Part shown: positions 44,456 to 55,290 of the stretch, piece after piece
Numbering within the stretch: the first letter of the stretch is position 1
Layout: the number at the start of each line of letters is the position of its first letter
NCBI GenBank assembly: GCA_040285825.1
Contig: JAUPSS010000001.1
Span: 3,162,001-3,226,000, forward strand
Direction of reading: 5' to 3'
Length of the DNA stretch: 64,000 bases
DNA from: Eukaryota sp. TZLM1-RC
Lineage: Eukaryota; Metamonada: BaSk clade
Position numbers and translations under genes: made by a program
The notes under the pieces: generated by a model
What the model saw: the letters and a program-made list of their open reading frames with translations, nothing else
Database searches by the model: none
What the model was told of the DNA's origin: nothing

Positions 44456-45524
44456 AAAGTCAAATTGTGTGAATATTATGATTTATAAATACTATTAGTA
44501 ATTACGGTATTCATTTTTACTCTACATTGTGATTAAAAAAATCGACCATTGATTCTGAACTTCATTATTATATTATTCAGGGCTCCAGACGAATCATTGT
44601 TGAAGCATTCAACAGATGCTTCCAATATTCTTCTTTATTTCAAAAACTTTTACCAATTATTGCATCTGTATCAGAAGCAAACCTCAAGATACAAAAATCT
44701 CGACTCAAAAATAGTGTTTTTGATCAAACAAAAAACTGCAACATGCTTCAGTTCTTCACCCTGTCACATTGAAATCTGTTGTCAAACATAGGGTTGAAAC
44801 TTTTATCGACTGGTTGTACTCAGTTGGTCCCAGGAAAAATAAAATAATTTTAAATTATTTCAAAAATAAACAAAAATACATTACTAACATCTCAACTGTG
44901 TTTATTTTTTGATTACGGGAGTATCCCGTATTTCATCATTTTTCTCGCATTTGTCCCCTCTTTCATCATTGTTATGTTTGTGAATAAACTGCTGTATCAA
45001 CACTATCTTTATTGTTTTTGTGGACATCTTCGTACATTGTGGCCAAGTTTTCTACAATGGGAACATCAACAAACTTCATATCATTTTCTGTTTCCTTCCT
45101 AAGCTGCGACATGATCCTTGATGAGTCCTGATAGTGAAGAAGACACATTAGGATGCTAAATATGTTGAAAGAGGGATAACTGATGACACCTGTGAATCTC
45201 ATACGTCCCCTTCACTTTTTCCGCCTTCATTTTCATCAGCTGATCTTTCTTCACACCAGAATCTCTCTAGAAATTTTCCACAAAAAAATCAAAGAAACAA
45301 TTCCACGCCTTTTAAGCCACAGTGTCGTTCCTTACGTTCTGCTGCAAGATCTGTCAACAACTCCAGTTCGGGAAGCTTCATAACAGTTGTTTAACAGCAA
45401 TTTTCGTCTGCTTGCAGGTTCAGCAGTCATCTTTCTCCCTATTTCGTTAATGTGTTTATGTTTATTTATTGGTATATATTGATTGAACATGAACACTTAA
45501 TTAAGTTAACTCATAACCAATGAT
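44456..45524. other. Intergenic region with possible small spliced gene
   Basis: The minus strand has an ATG at 45382 followed by an acidic-helical start (MKLPELELLTDLAAER), then VKKDQLMKMKAEKVKGTYEIHR near 45200-45260, and a last frame ending at 44972 (SQLRKETENDMKFVDVPIVE..). These could be exons of one small helical protein, but I could not place introns that keep the frame. The plus-strand frame at 44549-44791 is featureless. Confidence 0.3.
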
Positions 45525-46144
45525 ACGATCATGGAACCAAGATTTCCTCTACAAATACTTGATCTGCTTGCTGTCTAGCTAAAGCTTCTCTTATTCGATT
45601 GAAAAACCGAGGTAATATATTAATAATGGAAAATTGAATCCGTGAACGCCATAAAAAAGATATCAAATCTTTTCATTGTTTTTTCTTGAACCATTTTTTG
45701 GAAGCCATTCAAAAAAGTTTCTGCTTCATCTGATAATCTTCCATTTATCGAAAATGGGAAAGCAATAAAAACCAGCTCTGTATTTCTATCAGCATTAGCC
45801 TCTTCCATATCTTTATCATATTTTCTATGTTTTTCTTTTGCTTTAAAATCAAGAGCACTCACAGCATTAAGTTTTCTTCTGTGGACCAAAGTATCATTTG
45901 CAACATTACATGAGACAAAGTCAACAATAGCTTCAGAATTATCAATCCAATCACAGTATACATCACCTCTGTCATCAGAAGCAAAATTATTTAGAGAATG
46001 TGTTTTCTTCAGCAGAGGCTCTTTGCTACACGATATTCTTGCAGTTTGTGCCATATTGAAAACAGTGTCTCTAACAGTATCATGTAATGAAGAACGATAA
46101 GTTATCAATTTCGAACAATTCATAGCATGGCGCAAAGTGAGTTG

Positions 46145-46158
46145 AGGTGAATTCGAAC
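46145..46158. repeat. Target-site duplication, left copy
   Basis: aggtgaattcgaac directly before the group A element. The same 14 bases follow its poly(A) end at 48561-48574. Other D copies (for example near 55070) have the sequence once. Confidence 0.9.
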
Positions 46159-48560
46159 TGAAGTGTGTCCTTTTTGGATTGAAAATCCTATTACTGCAAT
46201 TGAGGTTCTTAAAGCTATTCAAAAATTACCTAAGGGGAAAGCAGCAGGCCCATCTGGAATTTCTTTTGATCTCTTAAAAATAGCGTGTTCCAGTGCTCCC
46301 GAAATTGCTGATGATCTAGCCCACTATTTTCAACAATTAATTGTTTTGAAAATAAATCCTCCATTTGAATTGCTCGCAGCACGTCTGATTGCTTTAGTAA
46401 AGCCTGGAAACGGAATCAAACCTGATGGAATACGCCCAATTGCTGTTGGTGAATCTCTTTCTCGTTTGCTGGCATCAATTGTCTTCGATCGTGTCAAAGA
46501 CAAAGCCTCTACATTTTGAATCCTCATCAATTTGGAATCAAAACAATTGATGGTGCTTCTGTTGCTGCTATTGCCTCTGATACCTTTTTTTAATGCAGAG
46601 GAAAATAATTTTATTTTTAATCTCGACTTTAAAAATGCTTTTAATTCTGTAAAGCGAGAAGCAATTTTTGAAGTTATTAAATCTGATTTTCCTGAGCTAT
46701 CGAGTTTTTTTCTACCATTTTTATGGGAAAGAATCAGATTTAATTTTTAATTCATTTGGTCTTAAATCATCTTCTGGAGTGAAGCAGGGAGATCCTTTAG
46801 GCCCATTATTGTTTTGTTTAGCTATTCACAAAACTTTAAATATCATTAAGCAAAAATACCCTTCTATAAAAATAGTTGCTTATATGGATGATATATCCTT
46901 GATTGGTTCATTTGATTTACTAGAATTGGTTGCTCAAGAAATTGCCGATTCATATGAAAATATTGGGCTTCATCTTAATGCCAGCAAATGCCTTCTGATT
47001 GGCTCTTCTGCTCAAGACCTCGTGATAAACGATTCTATTGTCTCTTTTACTAATTATAGTAGTGATGCTTTTAAGTTCCTTGGTTGTTGGTTAAGAAATG
47101 TGCCTCAAATTCAGAATGAATTGCAAGTTATTTTGGAAAAAATGAAAATTGAACTTGATTCAATTTCTTCTTTAGATATAGAAAAGCATATTAAATTTTT
47201 TATGCTTAAAATTTGCTACACTGGGAGAATAACCCACATTTTGAGATCTTGTGCTCCTTCCATAGCATTAGATTTTTGTCGTTCTTTTAATTCATTGAGA
47301 ACAGAATTTTTTGCTGATTTATTGGATGTAGAACCAGGAATGTTGAAAAGCCATTTATTTTCTTCAGCAAATTTGGGGGGTATTGGATTTACTAAATCTT
47401 CAATTTTGTGTCAATCAGCATTCTTGGGTGGTGGCAAAAATTTTATTTATGAATTTTCTCGTAGATTTCCTGATGATTCTCATCTGTTAGTCCCCAATTG
47501 TAGTCCCTATTTGTATGAGTTATCTTGTGAACTTGAAAAATTACCGCCACAAATTTGGACCAAATGTTTTCCTCAATCAATTCAAGAAATTCCAAACCGA
47601 TCTCTATTTAATTTACAGTTTTGCTGTAAAAAGCTTCAACAAAAATTGTCAAAGATTTTTGAAAGCTTGGATTTTGATGTTAGACTTGGCTTGGCCAAGA
47701 AAAAGAATCCCGCTTTTGCAAATCTTTTACAAGATATGTGTGACAGTGCTTCTTCTGCCTTAGTAACAACAATTCCACAAGTTTATGGTACTCTCTTATC
47801 CGATTCTGCTTGGACTCTGAATATGAGATTTCGTTCCTTTATCTGGCCTGATAATTTACCTCATAATTTAATTTGTAAATGTTCTCGAGAAATTACAACT
47901 ACTCATTTGTTAAATTGTAAACATTTTATTACTTTTAGAAGCAAGGTTCATGATGCTGTAAGAGACCAGTTATATTGTATGTGTAAATCTCATAGAATTG
48001 AATCCTTCTTGGAACCTCTGTTGTCAAATCTGTTTGATGCTGAAAATGATTTTCATAAGAATAATAGAGGTGATGTCATATTGCCTGGATTGGATGGAAG
48101 CTTCATTTTATTGGATGTAATGTCTGTTGATCCTTGTAATGCCTCAAATGAAAGGCTTGTTAATTCTGAAATTCATAATCCCCTTTCAAATGCTGAAAAT
48201 TTTAAATTCAAAAAATACAATGAACTTTTGTCCAAATTGGCCAGTCTACAGCATGCAAAATACAATTTGTATCCATTTGTATTTTCCCTTTTTGGTTCAC
48301 TTGCACCAACTGCTTTACGTTTTTTGGATGATTTTGAAATGATTGTAAAGAGAAGAACTGGCAGAAATTTCAACAGATTGTTTTGGCAAAATAGAATTGT
48401 GTTTTCTATTTTTAAGGGGATGTTGAAGATGGTTTCTGATGCTTTGCTTTCTCTTGGATCTCACTATGAGAGAGTTGCATCTAGTGTTTTTGTTTTGGGA
48501 GAGATGGATTTTTTAGATGTTGATTTATAGGTTTAGAATAAAATTAAATTTTAAAAAAAA
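46159..48560 (+). mobile_element. Group A non-LTR retrotransposon with RT and restriction-like endonuclease
   Basis: The long frame 46668-48530 (620 codons) covers SSSGVKQGDPLGPLLFCLAIH and the IVAYMDDISLIG catalytic box, then the thumb region and the CKCSRE....LLNCKHFIT zinc knuckle with VHDAVRDQLYCM. Last comes a PD-(D/E)XK-like endonuclease: RGDVILPG, FILLDVMSVDP, KFKKYNELL, then FVFSLFGSLAPTALRFL and the end LDVDL. Upstream, 46163-46516 encodes IQKLPKGKAAGPSGISFDLLK and RPIAVGESLSRL. Small indels near 46517, 46590 and 46740 break the frame. It ends in poly(A) at 48551-48560 and has 14-bp target duplications. The 5' end seems truncated. It is the best-preserved element in the window. Confidence 0.9.
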
Positions 48561-48574
48561 AGGTGAATTCGAAC
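48561..48574. repeat. Target-site duplication, right copy
   Basis: Same 14 bases as 46145-46158. The first A could also belong to the poly(A) tail. Confidence 0.9.
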
Positions 48575-50452
48575 ATATACATTTTTCATTTGATAATAAT
48601 TGATTAATGGGGATATTCAAATACAATCTCATTTTTGTTACAAATGCTTCATTAGTGGCACACAATCCAAATCTTCGTGGTACAATGGTTACAAAAAGTG
48701 AAGAATCTGACGACTTGTTTTCACAAACACCCTTTTCCAATTACAATGAGTGAGATTTAGATTTAAAACAGCCGAGCTGCATGTATTATTATGAAGATCA
48801 TTTTCATACATTGCAGTCAATCGTTTATGTAATGTTCGAAGAGTGTTCTTCAAATTTAAAACATTCTTTTCTGGAATATTGCCATTGAATGATTGGGGAA
48901 AGGATCGACCCCATTTTTCTGCATCAATTTTTGAAATTTCTTCATTTAAAGCAAAAACAGTGGAACTTTGCGTTGTCATCAATAAATCTTCCCAATCTGC
49001 AAATCTTTCGGAAAACTCAAAGATTGCATTTCTGCATCCACCAACAAAAGCACACGAGGTAAGAATAGAAGCGTTCGTCCACCCTAAACCGCCATAATGT
49101 GGACTAAGGTAAGCATGGTCTGGAATTTGGAACATTTTACATTCCAGTAATTGTGACAGAACTTTTGCACGTACCTCATCAAACTTCTGAGCCAAAGGCC
49201 TAGTGACAAGAGGATTTGTAGATCGAAACATATGATTGAAGTTGGAACTAAAACACAGTCTTATAATGGTAAATTTGATGTGTTTTTGTATATCTAAATT
49301 CATCATTCGGTCAATTTTGTCGGAAATTGAGTTCAACTTTTCAAACAATTTTTTGGTAATTTCACCATTATTTCCCAAAAACGAACCCAAATGACGAATA
49401 GCATCAATTGAATATAATCTGGCATGAATTTCAATACCATCAACTATTGTGGAAACTGGAGAATTCGATAACAAAACACATTTAAGTAAATTAAGTCGGA
49501 GACCAATTTTGGTAAATAATTCTTTAAAACATACAGTTGCTTGTTTCACAATATTTAAATCACCAATAAGCACAACATCATCCATATATGCAATCATTTT
49601 TAGCGAAGGAAACATCTTTTGACTTTGCAATAAAATAGGAGGAATGGCCAAACAAAACAAAAGAGGTCCTAACGGATCTCCTTGCTTTACACCACTTGAT
49701 GAACTCAAAATCCAATTACCAAAATGTAAATTAGAATATGTGCTATATGTTGATTGAAAATACGGCATTAATTCCGGCATTTATTGCAATAAAGCACCAT
49801 GGATACTGCGACGACTGAGTGAATTGGATGCATTACTAAAATCCAATGACATACAAACATTGGATTCATTTTGGCGAAATAATACATCAGTAGCAAATAT
49901 CGCTGAAGAGACTCCATCAGTGTATTAATTCCATATTGAAACGATAATAAAATCTTTCTTGCTTTCTCGTTGAACCTGCTGAAGCAACACGCAGAACCAA
50001 TATTTTGTAAGCTCTCAGAGACTGCAATAGGACGAACATCCATTTTTGAATTTTTGGCAAGTGCAGTCAAACGAGAACTTCTTAATTCTTCTGGATATCT
50101 GAGTTGACCAGTCAATATTTTGTTGAAAAATTTGGTTAATAAACCAAGACAATCCTCTGAAGAAATAATTGCGGCTTTTACATGATCAATAGTAATACCA
50201 GAAAGTCCGGCAGACTTATCGCGTGGTCTCTTTTTGATCACCGAAAAAACTTCTGATGCCATTAATGGATAATTTTCCCAGTAAGTCCCGTAAAAATTTT
50301 GATCCATTATAGGGTCTTCATAAGGATGAAGTATTTTTAGTTTATCTATTGTATTTTCATTGTTGAAAGCTTTAACTCCGGGGCTTAAAGCTGACAAAGC
50401 CTTGGACCATTACTTGGAATTCTAAACAATACCAGAGAATTTATCAATTCAA

Positions 50453-50893
50453 TTGGTTTCTTCAAGCATTACCTTATCACTTTGTTCTTTCTATCAGGAA
50501 ATTCTTAGTCAACTAGAGTCTAGTACAGATGTTTCTCAAGACATTCTAGAGATTCTTGACTTAGGTTTCCCTTCCCAGTTGGAACCTGCACTTCAGCTTA
50601 TTGATCAAAAAGCAGTTCACATTTATGAATGTCAAGATTCTGGTAGACAAATTTCTCTTGTGCAAGGCAGATCTATTGTTTACCTTGTCCTCAATGTGTT
50701 TTGCTCATGCCCTGCATTCACATACACTGTCTTGAAGGATACTTCTTTGCTGTGTAAACATCAATTGGCTTTAAGATTATTCAAAGCTTTTGATTTCCCC
50801 TTTGAGCACATCAATGACTCTCAAATGGGTGAACTGATGACAACACATTCACGAATACCAAGTGAACGTCTTTTGATGGATGGTCTTGACTGA
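50453..50893 (+). CDS. ZSWIM7: ZSWIM7/SWS1-like protein, 5' end missing or in another exon
   Basis: The frame has ILSQLESSTDVSQDILEILDLGF and ALQLIDQKAVHIYECQDSGRQISLV. A SWIM zinc finger follows: FCSCPAFTYTVLKDTSLLCKHQLA (CxC...CxH). This order matches ZSWIM7, which with SWSAP1 promotes Rad51 function in homologous recombination (Shu complex). There is no in-frame ATG before the conserved part. The frame runs from 50453 with a possible acceptor AG at 50487-50488 (tttctatcag). The group D retroelement ends about 45 bp upstream. Either the first exon lies beyond the retroelement or the gene is 5' truncated. Family assignment is good. Function is uncertain. Confidence 0.7.
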   Translation: MVSSSITLSLCSFYQEILSQLESSTDVSQDILEILDLGFPSQLEPALQLIDQKAVHIYECQDSGRQISLVQGRSIVYLVLNVFCSCPAFTYTVLKDTSLLCKHQLALRLFKAFDFPFEHINDSQMGELMTTHSRIPSERLLMDGLD

Positions 50894-51219
50894 TAGTATG
50901 CTGTGGAGTGATGTGATTGTTGGAGACTTGTATTTACAATGGCTTTGTCCAAATTTAAAGCACTCGATACTTATCGATACTACTTATACTCGATTAGTTT
51001 CTTTATCATGATTGTTCCTCAACTTTCATACTATTGTTATTGATGTTTTTCTTCTGAAGTATTCAGTGATTATTTGTAGACAATAAAACGTGGATACAAT
51101 CTTTTCATTACATTTAATTGAATACTTAGTAAAGTTGTACAATCTGAACGAAATGAGTACAATAGCGAAAGGCACAGTTAACTTTTTGCAACAAGTTGGA
51201 TAATGATTCCTTTTCGTAA
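50894..51219. other. Spacer, nothing recognised
   Basis: AT-rich 3' flank of the ZSWIM7-like gene. Confidence 0.5.
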
Positions 51220-51665
51220 TAAAAACCAGCTGTGTACTTCTATCAGCATTAGCCTTTTCAATATCTTTATCATTTTTTCTATGTTTTTCTTTTGCTTTGA
51301 ATTTGCTTCTGATTCTTTCCAATTAATTGTTTTGATGTAGGGGAGGCAGGTTTTGAGGATGTGGAGTTTTAATTGTGTATTTTATGTTTTCATATTTCTT
51401 CTTAAATTTTTGTATTTATTGAATTTGCACACTTAATTAAATTAACTCAATACTAATGGGACGACTATCATTGAAGCAAGATTTCCTCTACAAAATCTGG
51501 ATCTGCTTGCTGTCTAGCTAAAGCTTCTCTTATTCGATTGAAAAACCGTGGTAATTTATTAATAATGGCAAATTGAATCCGTGAACGCCATAAAAATATA
51601 TCAAATCTTTCCATTGTTTTTTCTTGCACCATTTTTTGGAAGTCATTCAAAAAAGTTTCTTCTTA
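51220..51665 (-). mobile_element. Group D retrotransposon 3' pieces
   Basis: About 51220-51305 matches the KAKEKHRKNDKDIEKANADR segment and 51465-51662 the tail (NDFQKMVQEKTMERFDIF, then PRFFNRIREALARQQAD). The sequence between them (51310-51460) does not match. The right edge lies within 45 bp of the second cathepsin gene. Confidence 0.75.
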
Positions 51666-51708
51666 ATTGAATAAAAAAAGGAGAATTCCAGCTCATAAAA
51701 CTTTCCTC

Positions 51709-52927
51709 ATGTTGAAACTTGTTGCTATTTTCGCCTTTGTGGCCATTGCCCTCGCTAATGACTTCCATGTCATCAACACTGTTAACTCCAACCCTCGTGC
51801 CCTCTGGGTTGCTGGTGTTAACCCAAGATTCGCTGGTATGAACGACGACGAACGCCGTGCCCTTCTCGGTACCCGCCTTGATTTCATCAACCTCCCCAAG
51901 AAGACCGAAGTCAGCAACGATCTTCCTGAAAACTTCGATGTGCGCAGCAAATGGTATTTTCAGCCTCTCAGATCTTAACTCTAGGCCTGGTTGCCCCTCC
52001 TATGCTATCCGTGATCAAGGTCGTTGTGGTTCTTGCTGGGCTTTCGGTGCCGCTGAAGCTTTATCTGACAGATTCTGTGCCGCAAAGGGACAACAAGTCA
52101 TCCTTTCTCCTCAATACCTCGTTTCTTGCGATAAGTCGAACATGGCCTGTAATGGTGGATGGTTAGACAAGGTCTGGAACTTCATGGCTTCCACTGGTGT
52201 TGTTGAAGATTCTTGCATGCCCTACGTTTCTGGCCAATCTGGTCAAGTCCCCGCATGTCCCACTGCCTGCAAGGATGGATCTGAACTCAAAATGTACAAG
52301 GCTGCCAATGCTTATGATGTCTCTTCCAACGAGCAGGCTATCATGACTGAAATTGAAAAGTAAGTTTAAGTGTCTGGATCTAACCCTAGATACGGTTCCG
52401 TTGAAGTTGGATTCTCTGTATACTCCGATTTCATGTCCTATCGTTCTGGTATCTACCATCACGTTTCTGGATATCTCCAAGGTGGACATGCTGTCAAGCT
52501 TATTGGATGGGGTGTTGAAAATGGTGAAAAGTACTGGTTGTGTGCCAACTCATGGGGTGCCTCATGGGGTGAAAAGGGTCATTTCCGTATCCGTCGTGGT
52601 GTGAACGAATGTAACATTGAATCTATGGTCACTGCCGGACAAGCTGGTGAATCCCCCAACACTGACAACAATGGAAAGTGTAGCGTTTGTAAATCCACCC
52701 TCAAGGTTATCATGCAAGCCGCAGATACTGCTGCGTATGTTTTGTTTTCATTTAACTAATATCAGCTGTGATGGAATTTGTGCTGTAACTGGACCCTTCT
52801 ATGCTGCCTGTTCTATGGCGTTTGTTCTTTTCATTGTTCTAACTTTAGTTGTCACGCTTTGGTCAATGGTGCCTGCTCCGCCTTTGACTGTATAACCCAA
52901 GCTTGCACAAAGATGCACTTCTGTTAA
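51709..52927 (+). CDS. Cathepsin B-like cysteine protease, copy 2, five exons
   Basis: The exons are 51709..51953, 51985..52359, 52390..52734, 52766..52819 and 52849..52927, giving 365 residues. It has the same signal peptide, catalytic Cys/His/Asn, missing occluding loop and ten-Cys tail as copy 1. Over the first 850 bp the two copies differ at only about two positions, introns included. From about 52550 on they diverge, with roughly one base in five different in exons 4 and 5 and a one-codon insertion before the tail. That pattern suggests gene conversion of the 5' part. Homology starts about 15 bp before the ATG. An in-frame upstream TTG/ATG extension at 51667 is unlikely to be used. Confidence 0.9.
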
Positions 52928-53104
52928 ACAGTTAAATCGTGTTAATATTATGATTTATAAAAGTTATTAGAAAATGACTATTGTTGCAAATATATAATTT
53001 CAATACCTAGTCAGTAACTGACTATGATTTTACTACCTCACTTGATACAGACTCAGACTTTATCGAATGAAAATTTTGCAACCAAATTTTCACTTTTTCT
53101 AAAA

Positions 53105-53195
53105 TTTTTGGATCCCACTATGAGACAGTTGCATCTAGTTGTTTTGTTTTGGGACAGATGGATTATTTAGATGATGATTTATAAATTTTTAATAA
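53105..53195 (+). mobile_element. Group A retrotransposon extreme 3' end
   Basis: About 75 bp match the last codons of group A (ending in a run of Asp codons before the stop) followed by an A-rich end. It is a very short 5' truncated insertion. Confidence 0.65.
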
Positions 53196-53224
53196 ATAAA
53201 AAAAATAAAATAATTGATTATTCT

Positions 53225-53930
53225 ATGAAGAAACAAATCAAAGCAAAAACAAACTAAAACACATAAGAAACAAAATTCTCCTCAACAACTCTTGATGAAT
53301 TCTTATACAGCTTGGACATCATTAAATTTAAGTACTTGGGAACACTTCTGTACAAAGCAAAAATGATACGATTTTTCCATAAATTCCCTGCAAAATTCTT
53401 ACCACTTGAACGACATAATTTACCAAAATCATGGAGAAAATTCAAGGCAGACTGTCCAATGTTGCCAAAAATCGAAAAGGCAAAAGGAACAAACGAAAAC
53501 TTCGAGTAAAGGTTCCTATTTAAATCATTTAAATCTCAGTATATTTCTCTTTTATGATCCTCAGCCTTGTTTAAATGACCATTAGAACTAAGTAAAACAT
53601 CATCACGATAAATAAAAGCAAAGGGATCAACTGTAGTAAAATCAACAACAACTTGAGAGGAATCCACAAAAGGAGCAATTAATCACGTCGACGTGAATTA
53701 AAGAGATTATTATCGCTATAATACTTCAACAACGGTTCTACTTTGCAACTAAAATTGTAACACTTAAACAACTCATATGTCACATCAAGAACGGCATTAT
53801 GAAGAACTGGCCTATATTGAAGAAATTTCTAACAACTAATAATATGACGGAAATTGGCAGTAGGTTTTTCGTTGCAAATACAAACAGAATTATCCAAAAG
53901 ACCACTTGGATACAGCTCTCATCTCAAACG
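53225..53930 (-). mobile_element. Divergent retrotransposon 3' fragment (group E)
   Basis: The frame 53445-53254 has MNFLHDFGKLCRSSGKNF and LWKNRIIFALYRSVPKYL, aligning with the tail of the other groups (FL..F......G..F....W.NRI.FSI) but distinct in sequence. Upstream, to about 53930, broken frames carry SRRRD, LHNAVLDVTYELFKCYN and a possible knuckle. It is a fifth sequence group. Confidence 0.65.
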
Positions 53931-54101
53931 CATGTTTTGTTTTCAAGCGTCATTTGTTATATTATTATATTTATTATTAATTTTTATATTTATAATCTAT
54001 TGTTTCTGTTCAAACTTTCTTGTTGCATGTAGGACAATCTGTCTGCAGTGAAAGTTTGTTGTATTTCAAAACATAGTTATTTTTACATAATCAAGAAGAA
54101 G

Positions 54102-54401
54102 ATGACAATTGCTGTTGTTTGTCTGTTTATTGTTCTCGTCGTTGTATCATGTAATGTACCTCCCTTTCCACAAGATCCGACGGCCAATACCCACTTTCCC
54201 CCATTTTACTCATTTAAATTTTTGCAACCTGTGTTTGACTCTGAAAATGTTGGTCTGGAAAATTATCGCATTTGCAGACTTTTTGATCGAAATAATGAGA
54301 TGTTTATGCTGCTATTAAGATACATGAACAACTTTTTACCATGGCCTGTCTTCTGCTCCCATTTCACCAGTTTCTATGGATCACATATGTTCAATTACTG
54401 A
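54102..54401 (+). CDS. Possible small secreted protein
   Basis: 99 residues from the ATG at 54102. The N-terminus (MTIAVVCLFIVLVVVSC) is a good signal peptide or lipoprotein-like start. The rest is rich in Phe, Pro and Asn and includes four Cys overall. No family is recognised and no introns are evident. It could be chance in AT-rich DNA. Confidence 0.35.
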   Translation: MTIAVVCLFIVLVVVSCNVPPFPQDPTANTHFPPFYSFKFLQPVFDSENVGLENYRICRLFDRNNEMFMLLLRYMNNFLPWPVFCSHFTSFYGSHMFNY

Positions 54402-54479
54402 AGTGAGACTAGTGTAGCTTGTAAAGTCGCTTTCTTTCACATCTTTTTTGGCATTTTCCAAAAAGGATTAAATTATCAA

Positions 54480-55290
54480 ATATTTATTGAACATGCACAC
54501 TTAATTAAATTAATTTATAACTAATGGGACGTCTATCATTGAACCAAGTTTTTTCTACAAAATCTTGATCTGCTTTTTGATCTAGCTAAAACTCCTCTTA
54601 TTCGATTGAAAAACCGAGTTAATCTATCAATAATGGCAAATTGAATCCGTGAACGCCCTAAAAAAATATCAAATCTTTTCATTGTTTTTCTTGAACCATT
54701 TTTTGAAAGTCATTCAAAAAAGTTTCTGCTTCAACTGATAATCTTACGTTTATCGAAAGTGGGAAAGCAAGAAAAACTAGCTGTGTATTTCTACCAGCAT
54801 TAGCTTCTTCAATATCTTTATCATATTTTCTATGTTTCTCTCTTTTGCTTTAAAATCCAGAGCAGCCACAGGATTAAGTTTTCTTCTGTGAACCAAAGTA
54901 TCATTTGCAACATGACATGAGACAAAGTCAACAATAGCTTCAGAATTATCAATCCAATCACAGTATACATCACCTCTATCATCAGAACCAAAATTATTCA
55001 GAGAAAGTGTTTCCTTCAGCAGGGGCTCTTTGATACACGATATTCTTGCATGGCGCAAAGTGAGTTGAGGTGAATTCGAACAAATACAGTTTTCTTTTAG
55101 TTTTAATTAATTAATGGGAATTTTCAAATATAAACTCATTTTTGTTACAAACGCTTCATTACTAGCACACAGTCCAAATCTTCGTGGGACAATGGTTACA
55201 AACAGTGAAGAATCTGATGACTGATTTTCACAAACAAACAATAACAATGAGTGAAGATCTTGATCTGAAATAACCAGTTGTATATATTTT
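54480..55290 (-). mobile_element. Group D retrotransposon 3' fragment
   Basis: The tail region is at 54530-54780 and the endonuclease frame at 55058-54777 (RGDVYCDWIDNSEAIVDFV, DFKAKERN). Then follows a CICSN-like knuckle region to about 55090, with decayed post-core sequence to 55280. It contains the single-copy tgaattcgaac sequence that was the target of the nested insertion at 46159. Confidence 0.82.

Larger units (their letters stand above)
45525..50410 (-). mobile_element. Group D non-LTR retrotransposon, near complete, split by a nested insertion
   Basis: Reading down from about 50405: the frame 50397-49768 (VFSVIKKRPRDKSAGLSGITIDHVKAA, RPIAVSESLQ) is the N-terminal reverse transcriptase. 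A frameshift leads to 49780-48689 with SSSSGVKQGDPLGPLLFCLAIPP and the intact YMDDVVLIGD box. The post-core domain follows. The group A element (46159-48560) interrupts the sequence just after the knuckle start. From 46158 the rest follows: LRHAMNCSKLI, RGDVYCDWIDNSEAIVDFV and KEKHRKYDKD restriction-like endonuclease strands, and the RIREALARQQAD-type tail to about 45530. Group D is the most complete minus-strand element here, but has at least three frame breaks. Confidence 0.85.
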
